The notes under the pieces: model-generated | The model's database searches: none | What the model was told of the DNA's origin: nothing | Seen by the model: only the letters and a program-made list of their open reading frames with translations | Program-made: the position numbers and the translations under genes | NCBI GenBank assembly: GCA_007115705.1 | Contig: QXEO01001023.1 | Coordinates: 52,168 to 116,167 of the forward strand | Length of the DNA: 64,000 nt | Origin: Dactylis glomerata | Lineage: Eukaryota; Streptophyta; Magnoliopsida; Poales; Poaceae | Direction: 5' to 3' | Shown: piece by piece, positions 53,688-64,000 of the stretch | How positions within the stretch are numbered: position 1 is the first letter of the stretch | Layout: every line of letters begins with the position of its first letter

Positions 53688-56600
53688 TTGCGGATTTCTT
53701 CAGCGATGAAAGGATCTTCATCTTGTCTTCTGAATATAGTGTATTTCAAGTCACTTTGTCTTTCCTCCATCACCCTCATAGTGTAAATACTTCCCAAAGA
53801 TTTGACTTCTAGACATTGTATTTCCAATCTTTCAAGGTCCTTAAGCAATTCCTCCGGAAGTTCTCTATCCATTAGCTGTGTTTCTGTACTCTTCCGGCTT
53901 AATGCATCAGCTACCACATTAGCCTTTCCAGGAGTGTAATTGATAGTAAGATCATAATCCTTGATCAACTCTAGCCATCTTTTCTGCCTCATGTTCAACT
54001 CCTTCTGAGTAAAGAAGTATTTAAGGCTCTTGTGATCAGTGTAAAGCTCACATTTGGCTCCATAGAGAAATTGCCTCCATTGCTTGAGAGCAAACACAAC
54101 TGCTGCCAATTCAAGGTCATGTGTTGGGTAATTGACTTGATGTGGCTTGAGTTGTCTTGAACCATAAGAAAATACCTTTCGGTCTTGCATCAAAACACAG
54201 CCCAATCCATTCTTGGATGCATCATAGTAAACTGTGTAATCCTTTCCAGTTTCTGGTACTGCTAAGATAGGTGCTGTTGTGAGTCTCCTTTTTAGCTCTT
54301 GAAAGCTCTCTTCACACTTTTTAGACCACTCAAATGGAGTTTTTTCCTTAACAATTTTGTCATCAGCCCTGCTATCTTCGCAAATCCTTCAATGAATCTC
54401 CGATAGTATCCGGCCATTCCCAGAAAACCTCTAATTTCCTTCACGTTGGTTGGTGCTTGCCAATCCAAAACTGACTGAACTTTGCTTGGATTCACGGCAA
54501 TCCCCTCTTTGCTAATGACGTGACCAAGGAATTCCACTTGATCCAGCCAGAATTCACACTTGCTGAATTTAGCATACAACTGATGTTCCCTTAGCACTTG
54601 CAATGCTGTTCGGAGATGTTTAGCATGATCTTCTTTATTCTTTGAGTATATCAGAATGTCATCGATGAACACTATCACAAACTTGTCCAGATATGGCATG
54701 AAAATCTTGTTCATCAAATTCATGAAAATTGCTGGAGCATTAGTCAAACCAAAAGGAACAACTAAGTATTCATGATGGCCATACCTTGAGACAAATGCAG
54801 TCTTTTGGTACATCTTCTGGCTTAATCTTGATTTGATGATAACCAGATCTCAGATCAATTTTTGAGAAAACCCCAGCTCCATGAACTTGATCAAACAGAT
54901 CTTGAATCCTTGGTAAAGGATACTTGTTTTTTATGGTGACATTGTTCAGATTCCTGAAATCCCCACACATTCTTCTGCCTCCATCTCTTTTATCAACAAA
55001 TATGACTGGCGAACCCCAAGGTGATATACTTTCTTGAATAAATCCCTTACTTTCCAGCTCATCTAGCTGCTCTTTCAGTTCTTTCAACTCCTTAGGACCC
55101 ATTTTATAGGGTGCTTGAGAAAGTGGTGCTGTGCCTGGCTTCAGATCAATGGTGAATTCTATCTCCCGATCCGGTGGCATTCCCGGTAATTCTTGGGGAA
55201 ATATATCCATGAACTCATTAACCACTGGAATATCTTCTAACTTGGCCTCTTTCAGTGAATTGAGTTGAATTCCAATCTCTACATGGGTATGCTTATCTGC
55301 TTGATAAGTGATCCTTCCACCCCCAGGCTTCCGGATTGACACAGTCTTCTCTTCACAATCAATGTGTGCTCCATGATCAGACATCCAATCCATACCCAGA
55401 ACAACTTCAATGTTTTTAAGTGGAAGAACATAGAGATCGGCAAAGTAGGGACAGTCACAGATTGTAATGACCTGGTCTGGTTTGAATTGGGATACTAAAA
55501 GTTTACCCCCGGCCGTCACAACAGTCATAGGATGAGCTATCGCCTGACACCTTAACCCATATTTTTCAACAAAATCTTTGGAAATGAATGATGTAGTGGC
55601 ACCGGTATCAAAAAGAACTTTGCCGGGATGAGTAAGGATGCTAAGCGTACCTATGAGTGCCATTTCCGAATTGTTAGCTTCCTCCAGAGTTGTACAATTC
55701 AGCTTCCCAAAATTCCGGCCTCTTTTCCCATTTCCATTCCTGCTGCTACTACCACCAGCAGATGCAGGTCGTCCACCTCCTCCTGTCTTGCCTCCACTGT
55801 TAGCTGGCCAACCACCAGCTGGTTTGTTTGGACAATCTGGACGAATGTGCCCCTCTTTTCCACAAGCATGGCATATAATCCTTGGCTTCATACATTCACT
55901 TCTGAAATGTCCTGGAAGTCCACAATTATGACAGATGATCTGACTTTTTGGTGTGAACGTCTTCTGATTGGGTGGAGCTCCTCCAGTCCTGACCCTGGGT
56001 TTGAAACTCAGGTTTGGAGTACTTCGGGTTGGTTGCACTCTCTTGGCCTCAGTCTTGGCCCTCTTCAGTCGACTCATCTGAACCAACTTATAATCCTTCT
56101 CCCATGTGATGGCTGTATCCATCAATTCCTGGAAGTTACGCGGCTTAGTCAACTTCATCTGCATTGCCGCGTATGGATCCAGTCCCCTGAGGAACCTCTT
56201 CATCCTCTTGCCGTCAGTACTCACCTCGTCACTCGCGTAACGAGAGAGTCTCGTGAACTCCTTAATGTAAGCCATCATTGTTGCACTCCCCTGCTTGAGG
56301 TCTTCAAATTCCCTCCTCTTGAGCTCAACCACACTTTCTGGCACATGAAAGGTATGGAATTTTTCTTTTAACTCTTCCCAAGAGAATACCTTCTCCGGAT
56401 GTTGAAGTGTCACTTCATTATCCCACCATGCTGCGGCTGGTCCAGATAGAAGGTGTACCGCATAACGAACCTTCTCCTCATCATTGGCTCCCACAGCCTT
56501 CAATTTTCTCTCGGTGTCCATCAGCCAGTCTTCCGCATCCATAGGTTCCACCGCGGAAGCAAAAGGAAGTGGTTTTGCATTGAGGAAGTCAGAAATACTT

Positions 56601-56869
56601 ACCCCTCTTGCTTCCGAAACCCTTACGGCTCCAACATGCCCCATGAGCTCTTGCATAAATTTGTTCTGTGTCTCTTGCATGAACTGCATATATTGCATAA
56701 AGCTTTGTTCCGCCAAAGGCCTGAATGGTGGTGGTGGTAAATGAGCTTGAGCTTCTTGACCAGCCTTTGCTTTGGCCTCCATTTCTGCCTGCTGGTCATT
56801 CATTGCCTTCGTTTGAGCTTCTTGTGCCAAGCGTTGCTCCTCAGCATCGGCAGCTAAACCCGTATCCAT
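53688..56869 (-). pseudogene. Tekay/Del-like Gag-protease-RT-RNase H, three frames (element F)
   Basis: Starts MDTGLAADAEEQRLAQEA at 56869. Gag core at residues 100-260 (WLMDTERKLKAVGAND, GPAAAWWDN, SWEELKEKF, KQGSATMMAYIKEF). Two CCHC knuckles near 310 and 335 (CHNCGLPGHFRSEC, CHACGKEGHIRPDC). Protease DTGATTSFISKDF near 419 and GMDWMSDHGAHID. RT from about 570 (MCGDFRNLNN, FSKIDLRSGYHQI). The frame shifts at an A-run (about 54801-54806), continues with FIDDILIYS and GFLGMAGYYRRFI (54292-54813), shifts again near 54350, and ends with RNase H (YTDHKSLKYFF, VVADALSRKS; 53690-54205). It breaks into LTR sequence at 53687 before any integrase. Dead copy. Confidence 0.88.
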
Positions 56870-57213
56870 AGCCCCTCTAGTCCTGTAACATAAAGCGAAG
56901 ACCTCATAATTACACCATGCCCATGCTTTCTGAGCTTCACTTCATGCTCAGAACTAGTCACACAATGGAAAACAGAAATCCAACTCCAAATGGAAGATCG
57001 CAAGAAAACCAAATATAAGGTACATATTATACATCTCATACAAACCGATACAAGGTCATTATTACAATACGTACTCTCACACGTGGAGTACACTCATAGA
57101 TCGAGACTGGATAGTTCTACCGTCTCTCTTATTATTACATCATACTATTAGCACTAGCTGCATTCACAGATACAACTAAGCTTCTGACTTGGTCTTGACA
57201 TCACGTCCAGATC

Positions 57214-58383
57214 TCACGGCTCGTAGTACATGCCCGGAGTCCACCCGTGCTGGCGTGTAGTCCGACGCACTGTCTCGGGAACAAACAACCTACCACCCAG
57301 AACATAGTCTGAGTCAGACATGTCCATCGCAGAGGTATCACTCAACATGAGTCCATTCAGTCCGAGGTAGCTCTCAAAGTACACCCTGGTCTCGTGAACA
57401 GTCATAGTAGGAAAAGGCTCCGCCTCTCCATAACACACACTCTCTGTGCAGTAGGTGTGGTCAAACGGTGCCTCCTGCTCCATAGGTGTCTCAACTGGCT
57501 CCTGACTCTCAAACTGAACCTCCATCGGATCCTCCTCCTCAACAGATACAACAGGAGTGACTACGACATCGCCCCCTCCTGCTGCATGAGCTGTCCCTCC
57601 ATACGAGCTAGTGTACTGCTGGCCGTCTCCCAGCCAGTCAAACCTCCACCCATCAGAGTTCTCAATGGGAAGCTCGGACTCTGAGACCCCCTTGAGACCC
57701 TGCTGCGCCTCCATACTAGAAGTGATAACTGGGTAATGTATAGGCTCTGGAGTGAGTAAATACCTAGAAGGTCCAGGCTGTGTCGGGTAACTGTGAGTTC
57801 CCACAACCGGTGAGAAGTGTGATCCCTCTGACTCCTGCCTACTCATATGTGCTCGCTCCTGCCTCCTGGTAGTGTCAATGAGGTCATCAAGCATCTCCGC
57901 CTTGTCCTCCACAATGACCTGGTGAGTGTTATACAGTGATCCCACCATCTTCCTATACCTATCAAGTAGTCTGGCTGCCAACTTCGGCTTCTTCTTCACC
58001 AGAACATCGTGATCCATTCTCGGCTCATCCATCAGTGAGTCGTGAGGAATAGCGGTAAAAGTGGTACCGGCTAACTCCACCGCTCTGTACTCCCTGATAG
58101 TCGCAATAGCCCTCACTACCGCCTCGTGATAAGCTGCAGTCTCTCCTCTTCCTTCTCCGGAAGGCTGAACTGGACTAGGTGCTAATGCATCCGGTAGCAT
58201 GATCACGACACGGTACTTGACCACAGTCCCGTCATCCTTGTAAGTATAGGTCTTAACAGGGATGTCGGTGCTGAGTCCAAAAGCCCGTAGCAGTGATCCT
58301 AACTGCTCAGTCAAAGTTCCCTCATAGTCTTCCAGAGTCTTCCTCTGTGACCAAACGGTGCGCGCTGGAATTCTCGATGCCAT
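57214..58383 (-). CDS. Extra ORF between primer site and gag, unknown function (element F)
   Basis: An intact 389-residue frame (MASRIPARTVWSQRK ... HGWTPGMYYEP), on the same strand as gag and 345 bp upstream of it, starting about 190 bp after the primer site. The N-terminal 130 residues look like a small alpha/beta domain (LTEQLGSLLRAFGLSTDIPV; TYTYKDDGTVVKYRVVIMLP). A helical basic part follows (KKPKLAARLLDRYRKMVGSLY), then a long low-complexity acidic Pro/Ser/Glu region (VEEEDPMEVQFESQEPVETPMEQE). No knuckle, membrane segment or known catalytic motif. Some rice gypsy elements of this lineage are said, from memory, to carry an 'orf0' here, so this may be a homologue. It is intact while gag-pol is broken. 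Confidence 0.7.
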   Translation of the reverse strand: MASRIPARTVWSQRKTLEDYEGTLTEQLGSLLRAFGLSTDIPVKTYTYKDDGTVVKYRVVIMLPDALAPSPVQPSGEGRGETAAYHEAVVRAIATIREYRAVELAGTTFTAIPHDSLMDEPRMDHDVLVKKKPKLAARLLDRYRKMVGSLYNTHQVIVEDKAEMLDDLIDTTRRQERAHMSRQESEGSHFSPVVGTHSYPTQPGPSRYLLTPEPIHYPVITSSMEAQQGLKGVSESELPIENSDGWRFDWLGDGQQYTSSYGGTAHAAGGGDVVVTPVVSVEEEDPMEVQFESQEPVETPMEQEAPFDHTYCTESVCYGEAEPFPTMTVHETRVYFESYLGLNGLMLSDTSAMDMSDSDYVLGGRLFVPETVRRTTRQHGWTPGMYYEP

Positions 58384-58574
58384 AATAGCTGTTACAAGAA
58401 TAGGATATAGAATTAGTATGATGCATCATAATAAAGAATTGTAAAACTAAAAATATGACTGTGTTATTCCCAAGTGAATAACCATCATAGATTTAGAGAA
58501 CTCTTTACCGTTGCTACTAGACTCCTACAGGTTCTATCCCTTTACTAGGTTTCCAACCTAAGGTCAAAGCAATT

Positions 58575-58586
58575 GCTCTGATACCA
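58575..58586 (-). other. Primer-binding site, initiator tRNA-Met (element F)
   Basis: The minus strand reads TGGTATCAGAGC, a 12-nt match to the 3' end of initiator tRNA-Met, 2 nt from the LTR end. This fixes the right LTR as the 5' LTR. Confidence 0.9.
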
Positions 58587-58588
58587 GC

Positions 58589-61500
58589 TGCGGTGACCAA
58601 GCATACAACTGCATGTTGTAGTATGCAAGTCATTGATATAACACTTGCGGAACAAGCCTCCACAAATATTACATCCCTCAGAATGGTACAACAGAAACAT
58701 TGCGGGCCTAAATACAAACTGAACTTCATTTATTACAAACCAAAGCGTGATGATAACGAAGTGCTTAGTGTTTAAAACAACTGGAAAGCTTCAAATAATT
58801 AAACAAGGGAAGAACTCAACAACTTATTTCTATTCTACAGTTGCTCGGTTCCTCGGCTACAATAATATTCTACTAGTTAGCACTCCTTCACTCTGATTTT
58901 TCATCGGAAGATGCTCTATAGCGAATGAAGTAATCCACGCCCTCGACTCCACGGGAAAGATCTGGCTCCTCGTAGAAGACGTCCTGCTGGCCTTCGATTG
59001 CGTTCAGAGTGGCTTCGTCAAGCTCTTCATAGTCTAGCAAGGGTTTAAGAGATTGGGGTGAGTAACGAGCATTACCCAACAAGTTTCTTCAGACAGAAGT
59101 TGTGTGATATGCACTATCTATAGACACAGACCCAAAAGAGTCGTAGGCAAATGCAAGGTTTTGCCAAGGGTTTCTTGAAAGATTGTTTTTACTTTAGAAA
59201 ACTCTGCCCAACAGCCAACACAGGTAGTAGTGCCTTGAGAGCACCTTTCCTGCCGCGTTTGCAACTCCTTCCTGGAGCAAGGGGTAACATGTCACATCTT
59301 TTTACACTCTACAGAGGTGTGTCCTTCCAGAAGAGATCAAAGCCTTGCTGCACAACCGGGCGTACATTCCCGTCCACACTTCCATGGTGTGGGGCCCAGT
59401 CATTGATCCAAGCCAATCACTGCCTTCTCCGCACAATGCATGCCCACCCAATTCACGCAAGCAGGTTGTGCCCCTGATATTCACCCCCAACGATGAAGTA
59501 CCTAGGCGTCCCTTGCGGACCATCATAGACAACAGTGGCCGTGGGCACTAAGGGGTCCCACCCATGTGCACGTATTCTCGCAAGACATACGGCGAACAGT
59601 AGCTGAGTGTCCGTTGACATGCGAACGAGAGAAGATACAACTGACTTTCCTGTCCCATTCCAAGTCTTTTGGATGACACAGTTTTTACGGCACCGAAATA
59701 ACTGTGGCATTAGTAATTAATCCTAGGTTAACTTTCCCGTGCAAGTGGAACCTCCACCACCACAATCTTACCGTGGTTCCACCTACCAGCCCTCCTAGGT
59801 TATCACCACAAGTCGATGGCCACTAATCATATTACTTATGAAAATAGGTTTTTTAGCCCTTTTTGAAATGTTAGGGTTTGAAGTCAACACTTTGCAAGAA
59901 GTTTCAAAACCAGTGCAATCAAGAGATATGAGCAAGATAAACTTGCCTTGTGACTGAAAGGTAATGGAGTCGGATACTTGGCGATACTCCTGATCTCCTT
60001 GTTCTACAAAAATCAAATCATTGTCCGGTAAGGACAATGTTTCAAGAAGCAAAAGGATGCTATGTGCAATGATATGTAATGCATAGTGATTCTTTGACTT
60101 TGATTTCTTCTTTGTGTGTTTTACCCAAGACTTAGTATTATTAAAGTGTTTAAACACAACTCTAGGTGAAATTGGGGTATTTACCCTAGTCATGGTAATT
60201 CAGACAATAGTTTGGAATTTGAAATTATAAAATATTAATTAGAGTTGTTTTGAAAAGAAAAGGAATTTCCTTATTAAAAGAAATTCTTAATTATTTTATT
60301 TTATTAAATAAAAACTAAGAATTTTTAGTGTTTTAACAATTAAGGAGTAATTCTTTTGGAATTATTTGATTTAAATAAAGAAGTTATTTTATCAATCATG
60401 TAATCATTTTATTTTAAAAGAAAATATTATTTAAGAATTTAGTTTAATCAAATTTGAAACTTGGTTTAGATTTGATTTTGAAAAGAAAATAGAATTTCAA
60501 AACTCTTTTGAAATCATTAAGAAAAAGGAAAAGAATTTAGAAAATTTAGAATCCTGGTCTTGGCCCAAAGGCCAAGCCAGCCAAGTCCTCACTGGCCCAT
60601 CAAGGCCGGGTCTGGGTCGGTCAAACTGACCCAGCCCACTCTCCATACACTCCCCCTCTCATACCCCTCTCTCTCTCTCCCGAGCCAGCTCCGGCGAACC
60701 CTAGCCGCCCGCACCTCCGCCTGGCGATCTCGGCTGGTTCCGACGAGCTTCACCGCTGTCACCTAGGGTGAAATACCCCCCTCATCTTCCTCTCTCGCCT
60801 CCACCAAGCTGATTTGTCGACCGCCCCCGCTCCGAGGAGATCTGAGGCGAGATCCTGCTTGGGAAAATGACTCTCTGTCGCCGTCGCGATTGGTACCTCA
60901 CCGGCTACCTCCTGATGCCAGCTGCGCCTCTCTGTGGTGGTCATGGTGTGGCTGTTTTGCTGTGATTCGGTTGGTGGCTGAGCAGGCGCGAGTCAAAGCA
61001 GCCCAGGTGGGGTTGCTCCTCGTGCCGCCGTTGCCGCTCCGGTGAAGTCTTCCCTAGGCCGCGCTTGGTTGGCCGCGCAAGCACTGCCTCGCCATGCCGG
61101 CCAGGTAAGCACCTGGGCGATGGGTGAGCATCTACTTCTCCTCTCTGTTACCCTCTTCTCTCTCATGACCCCAGCCTCTGACCATCTGGTCATGATCTGG
61201 TGCTCCAAGCTACCAAACTTAGCTTGTGATGCTACTGCCTGTTGTAGACTTGCTATGTTGATTCAATTAGCTGTCCTATTGCTTGATCATGTGATGATAG
61301 TTTGTGCTAAAGTTCTCTGTCAGAGTGTGTTTAACTGACAGAGATAGTTGTGGGTGTAACTGAACATCTTGGTTCAGTGAAACTACTCTTTTGCTGAAAA
61401 TGATTCCTAGCTGACTAGCTAAGGAAAATGATCTAAATTTCCTAGTTAGTGTGAGAACTAAATGGATGCTGTGGGGTTGTGTTGAGGTGCATGTCCTCTT

Positions 61501-63009
61501 TGGACATGTGCCCAGCAACCCCCTTTTCTGTTGTTAAGATGAATTGGTGAAACTTGCCCCTTTTATAAACAAGTCTATGATGCTGGTCTGAGACTGGTTT
61601 AGCAGTGAGATGCCTTGCATGACTTTGTGTCCACTGCTGGATTTTGATTTGTTGCTGGCTTATCTGGTGTGATTGAGGTGCATGCCATTAGGTCATGTGC
61701 CCAGCACCAATCTACTGTGAGTGTCTATGGCTTCTGTGATCTGCCTATGAAGCCACAACTGAGGCTATTCCAATGAATATTTCACTTTGGCTATGCAAAT
61801 CTTATTTCCTATGATGAACTGAGCAAAGCATTACTTTGCCAGTCTGAGGAACAAACTACAATGATCTAACCATGCTTGATGTTGTATGTTTATCAAACAT
61901 CTGTTGGTATCCAGTGCAGAATGCCAACCTGAGGTGGTTTATGATCTTGTGGCTGATCTACTCTTACTACTTGTTGAGTTGTGGCTTGCTCTTGCTTGCC
62001 CTTCTCCTCCTGGTTCAGCTGCTGATTCTGGCCCTTCTCCTCCTGAGTGACTCCTTGTCCTGCACCACCTGGAGCTGTTGCAGTTGGCTTGACCTTCTCC
62101 TCCTGAGATGATCTTGAGCTTCAGGTTACTCCATGCCTTTTGCTGGGTGTGATTCGAGTAGTTTGGTGGAACTATGGAAGAACTGTGTTCTTGTGTGTAC
62201 TGAGTCTGTGCTTGTCGTCTGGGAGCTGCTAGCTCCTGGCCGAGCTAATCTACTCCACCAGCAGCTTCACTGGGTTGCTGTGGTGTTGACAACACCACAG
62301 CCCAGTCATGGTGACTGAGCTACTTGTAAGCAGCTGCTTTGCTAGTCATCCAGTTTGATCTGATCCTTGCCACACTCTCTGTGACGCTGGGGATACCAAA
62401 GTGTTGGGTGCACACTGTTTTGTACCAGCTTTTTAAGAACAGATACCTCACTTGATCATTTTAACTCAATGATGCAACTAACCCTAATCTATCTTCTTTT
62501 GTTTATTGACTTTGTTCTTTGCAGGTTGCAGACTAAGAAGAATTAGAAGATGGATTTCATGAAGATTTGTATAGATAGTTTAGATTTAAGTTTCTTTTCA
62601 TTTTATTAACTGCTGTAATCTTCTTTTCAGTTTAAAAAAATGTAAAGACATTGTATAATTGTGTAATATCAATAAAGTAACATTTCTGTTTGTTCAATCT
62701 TCTAATTCCATTCCTTTTATCCAATTTATTTCATAATTGAGTTATTTCTTTATTAATGATTAAAAACTCAAACTTGAGGTTATTCAACAATCAAATTGTA
62801 CTTCTTAATTAACTTATTAATGAACATCAAGAGATCATAACAAAACCCTTAGCATTCTAATAACCCCTAACTCTAAAGGTGATTAGAAAGGAGTTTTGCT
62901 CTCTCAGGTTTTTGAATTTGCGAAAAAATTTACTTAGGTTTTTGTATGCATGAATGCACAATAGTCCTATATCTACCCTTCGTTAAGTCCTAAATGCTGG
63001 GATATTACA
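58589..63009 (-). repeat. Element F 5' LTR, complete, 4421 bp
   Basis: TGTAATATCCCAGC ... GGTCACCGCA on the minus strand. Very long for an LTR. The plus strand carries a gene-like layout: AT-rich 60220-60560, a CT-rich/GC-rich block 60640-61100, a consensus splice donor GGTAAG (GT at 61105-61106), a possible acceptor TTCTTTGCAG (AG at 62523-62524) and AATAAA at 62671-62676. No long ORF fits it. See the findings. Confidence 0.9.
58888..59082 (-). CDS. Small acidic 64-residue ORF inside the F 5' LTR
   Basis: The frame MLGNARYSPQSLKPLL ... SSDEKSE lies in the element sense direction, about 3.9 kb into the 5' LTR and about 300 bp before its end. It would be within the leader of the genomic RNA. 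It is acidic (YEELDEATLNAIEG, FYEEPDLS). The 3' LTR copy at about 50149-50343 is nearly identical but has one in-frame TAG. Whether it is translated is unknown; chance is possible at this length. Confidence 0.35.
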   Translation of the reverse strand: MLGNARYSPQSLKPLLDYEELDEATLNAIEGQQDVFYEEPDLSRGVEGVDYFIRYRASSDEKSE

Positions 63010-63014
63010 CCGCC

Positions 63015-64000
63015 CTATGGTGAGACCCCCCTGGTCCACTTCTGATGCTGCCCCTTCGCCTATAAAGACCCCCCGACGGAAAAAACCTAAGAACCAGATC
63101 AATTTTCCAGAAACACATCGCGATCCGCCGCCGTTGTCGACCCGAGATCGGGAGGGTCCAGAAGCTCTTCCTGGCACCCTGCCGGAGAGGGGAATCGCCA
63201 ACGGAGGTCTTCTTCATCGCCATGCTTGCCTCCGGCGCGATGAGTGAGTAGTCTACCTTGGACTATGGGTCCATAGCAGTAGCTAGATGGTTGTCTTCTC
63301 CACCATGCGCTTTCATGTTTAGATCTCGTGAGCTGCCTTACATGATCGAGACTACTTTTATGTAATTCTACATGTTGCGTTTGTTGGGTTCCGATGAATA
63401 TTGGTGTTATGATTGAGTTGATGTGCTGAATATTATCTTATGTTATCTCTATGTTGTTTATGATCTTGCATGCTCTCCGTTGTCAGTAGCTATCTTGGCC
63501 GAGTAGATACTAGTGACTCCAAGAGGGGGTATTTATGCTCGATAGTTGGGTTCATGCCTCTATTTAATCTGGGGGAGTGACAGAAACCTCTAAGGTTGTA
63601 GATGTGCTGTTGCCACTAGGGAGAAAACAACATTCTTACGTCCAAGGACATATGCTTTGTTTACATTACACACTTTGCTTAATGCAGTTATCTGTTGTTC
63701 GCAACTTAATATTCACTGGGTCCTCGAATGATTCCCCGTGGGTGGATTATTAGTCATAGATGCAGTTGGATGGCGATCTAGTATCTTGTTGTAATGTCCA
63801 GAGTAAATCTCATAGTGATCCTCTTGACATATGCACGTTATCTTTATTCTATCAATTGCCCAACTATAATTGTTTACCCAGCATGTCGTTATTTATCTTA
63901 TGGAGAGACACCACTAGTGAACTGTGGACCTCGGTCCAATTTCCTTTACATTGCTATCACCTGTTTACTTTACTCGCACTGTTTTACTTTCTGCATACTA
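63015..64000 (+). repeat. Element B2 3' LTR, right part, continues past the window
   Basis: Resumes the LTR directly after F (CTATGGTGAGACCCCC matches CTATGATGAGACCCCC at 29161). TATA box TATAAAG at 63061. Matches 29161-30140 of the 5' LTR to the window end. Frames at 62983-63247 are leader. Confidence 0.92.

Larger units (their letters stand above)
49846..63009 (-). mobile_element. Element F: Tekay/Del-like chromovirus with 4.4-kb LTRs and an extra upstream ORF, internally deleted
   Basis: On the minus strand it runs from TGTAATATCCCAGC (63009) to GGTCACCGCA. The duplication is CCGCC (49841-49845 and 63010-63014). In element order: 5' LTR 63009-58589, initiator-Met primer site 58586-58575, an extra ORF, gag-protease-RT-RNase H with frameshifts, then a direct junction into a truncated 3' LTR at 53687. 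Integrase, any chromodomain, the polypurine tract and the first 563 bp of the 3' LTR are gone. The lineage is judged from the Gag (MDAEDWLMDTERKLK ... GPAAAWWDN) and the DTGA protease. Confidence 0.85.
28837..64000 (+). mobile_element. Element B2: second TGATACGTCTC-type non-autonomous element, runs off the window
   Basis: The 5' LTR is 28837-30466, the primer site 30491, and the unknown ORF 30679-31655. The internal region is split by element D (32249-47211). The polypurine tract is at 49506 and the 3' LTR is 49521-49845 plus 63015-64000, split by element F. The 3' LTR is incomplete at the window edge, so the right duplication (expected AGGCC) cannot be checked. Like B1, it has no protease, RT or integrase. 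Confidence 0.88.

Noticed and set aside
55628..56371. 247-codon plus-strand frame opposite the F gag
   Set aside because: Antisense shadow of a well-supported gag-protease with zinc knuckles on the minus strand.

Overview
The window is intergenic DNA from a large, repeat-rich grass genome, most likely a Pooideae relative of wheat, barley, rye, oat or ryegrass. I infer this from LTR ends of the form TGATACGTCTCCAACGTATC, which I recognise from Triticeae-type repeats, from 17-nt primer-binding sites matching plant tRNA-Asp, and from the depth of nesting. I see no intact cellular gene, rRNA gene, tRNA gene or CRISPR array. Nearly every base belongs to LTR retrotransposons nested inside one another, plus a foldback MITE and Helitron-like ends. 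Element letters (A-G) are mine. Family names are pattern recognition, not database hits. || Layout, outer to inner. Element A (1-4979 and 23997-about 26229, +) is an Athila-like Ty3/gypsy element: partial 5' LTR, tRNA-Asp primer site, broken gag, protease, RT, RNase H and integrase, and a small coiled-coil ORF in the envelope position. A 340-bp foldback MITE sits between its gag and protease. Element G (4980-23991; TSD ATGAA) splits the A integrase; it looks like one very long solo LTR. Inside G are a Helitron-like end (6783) and element B1 (10128-22671; TSD GATGC), a non-autonomous element with an unknown ORF and no pol. Inside the 5' LTR of B1 is element C (11601-17126, -; TSD CAAGC), a young CRM-like chromovirus that has gag-protease but has lost RT, RNase H and integrase. 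|| The right half is a second stack. Element B2 (28837 to beyond 64000, +) has LTRs like B1 but a different ORF. Inside it lies element D (32249-47211; TSD ATGAG), which in turn holds a solo LTR (37643-39210; TSD CTTAC) and element E (39251-45687; TSD GGGAT). E is a CRM-like relative of C that kept RT, RNase H and integrase but lost most of gag and the protease. In the 3' LTR of B2 sits element F (49846-63009, -; TSD CCGCC), a Tekay/Del-like chromovirus with 4.4-kb LTRs, an extra ORF upstream of gag, and a deletion that removed its integrase and part of its 3' LTR. || How the parts relate: A, B1, B2 and D share the tRNA-Asp primer site and a closely similar polypurine/LTR junction, so the pol-less B and D elements were plausibly mobilised by an Athila-like autonomous element. 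B1, B2 and D carry otherwise unrelated ORFs but share a short encoded peptide, APSSKALKKSTLGR or a close variant, at one conserved place. C and E carry complementary deletions of one polyprotein. These last two observations are the most interesting in the window.
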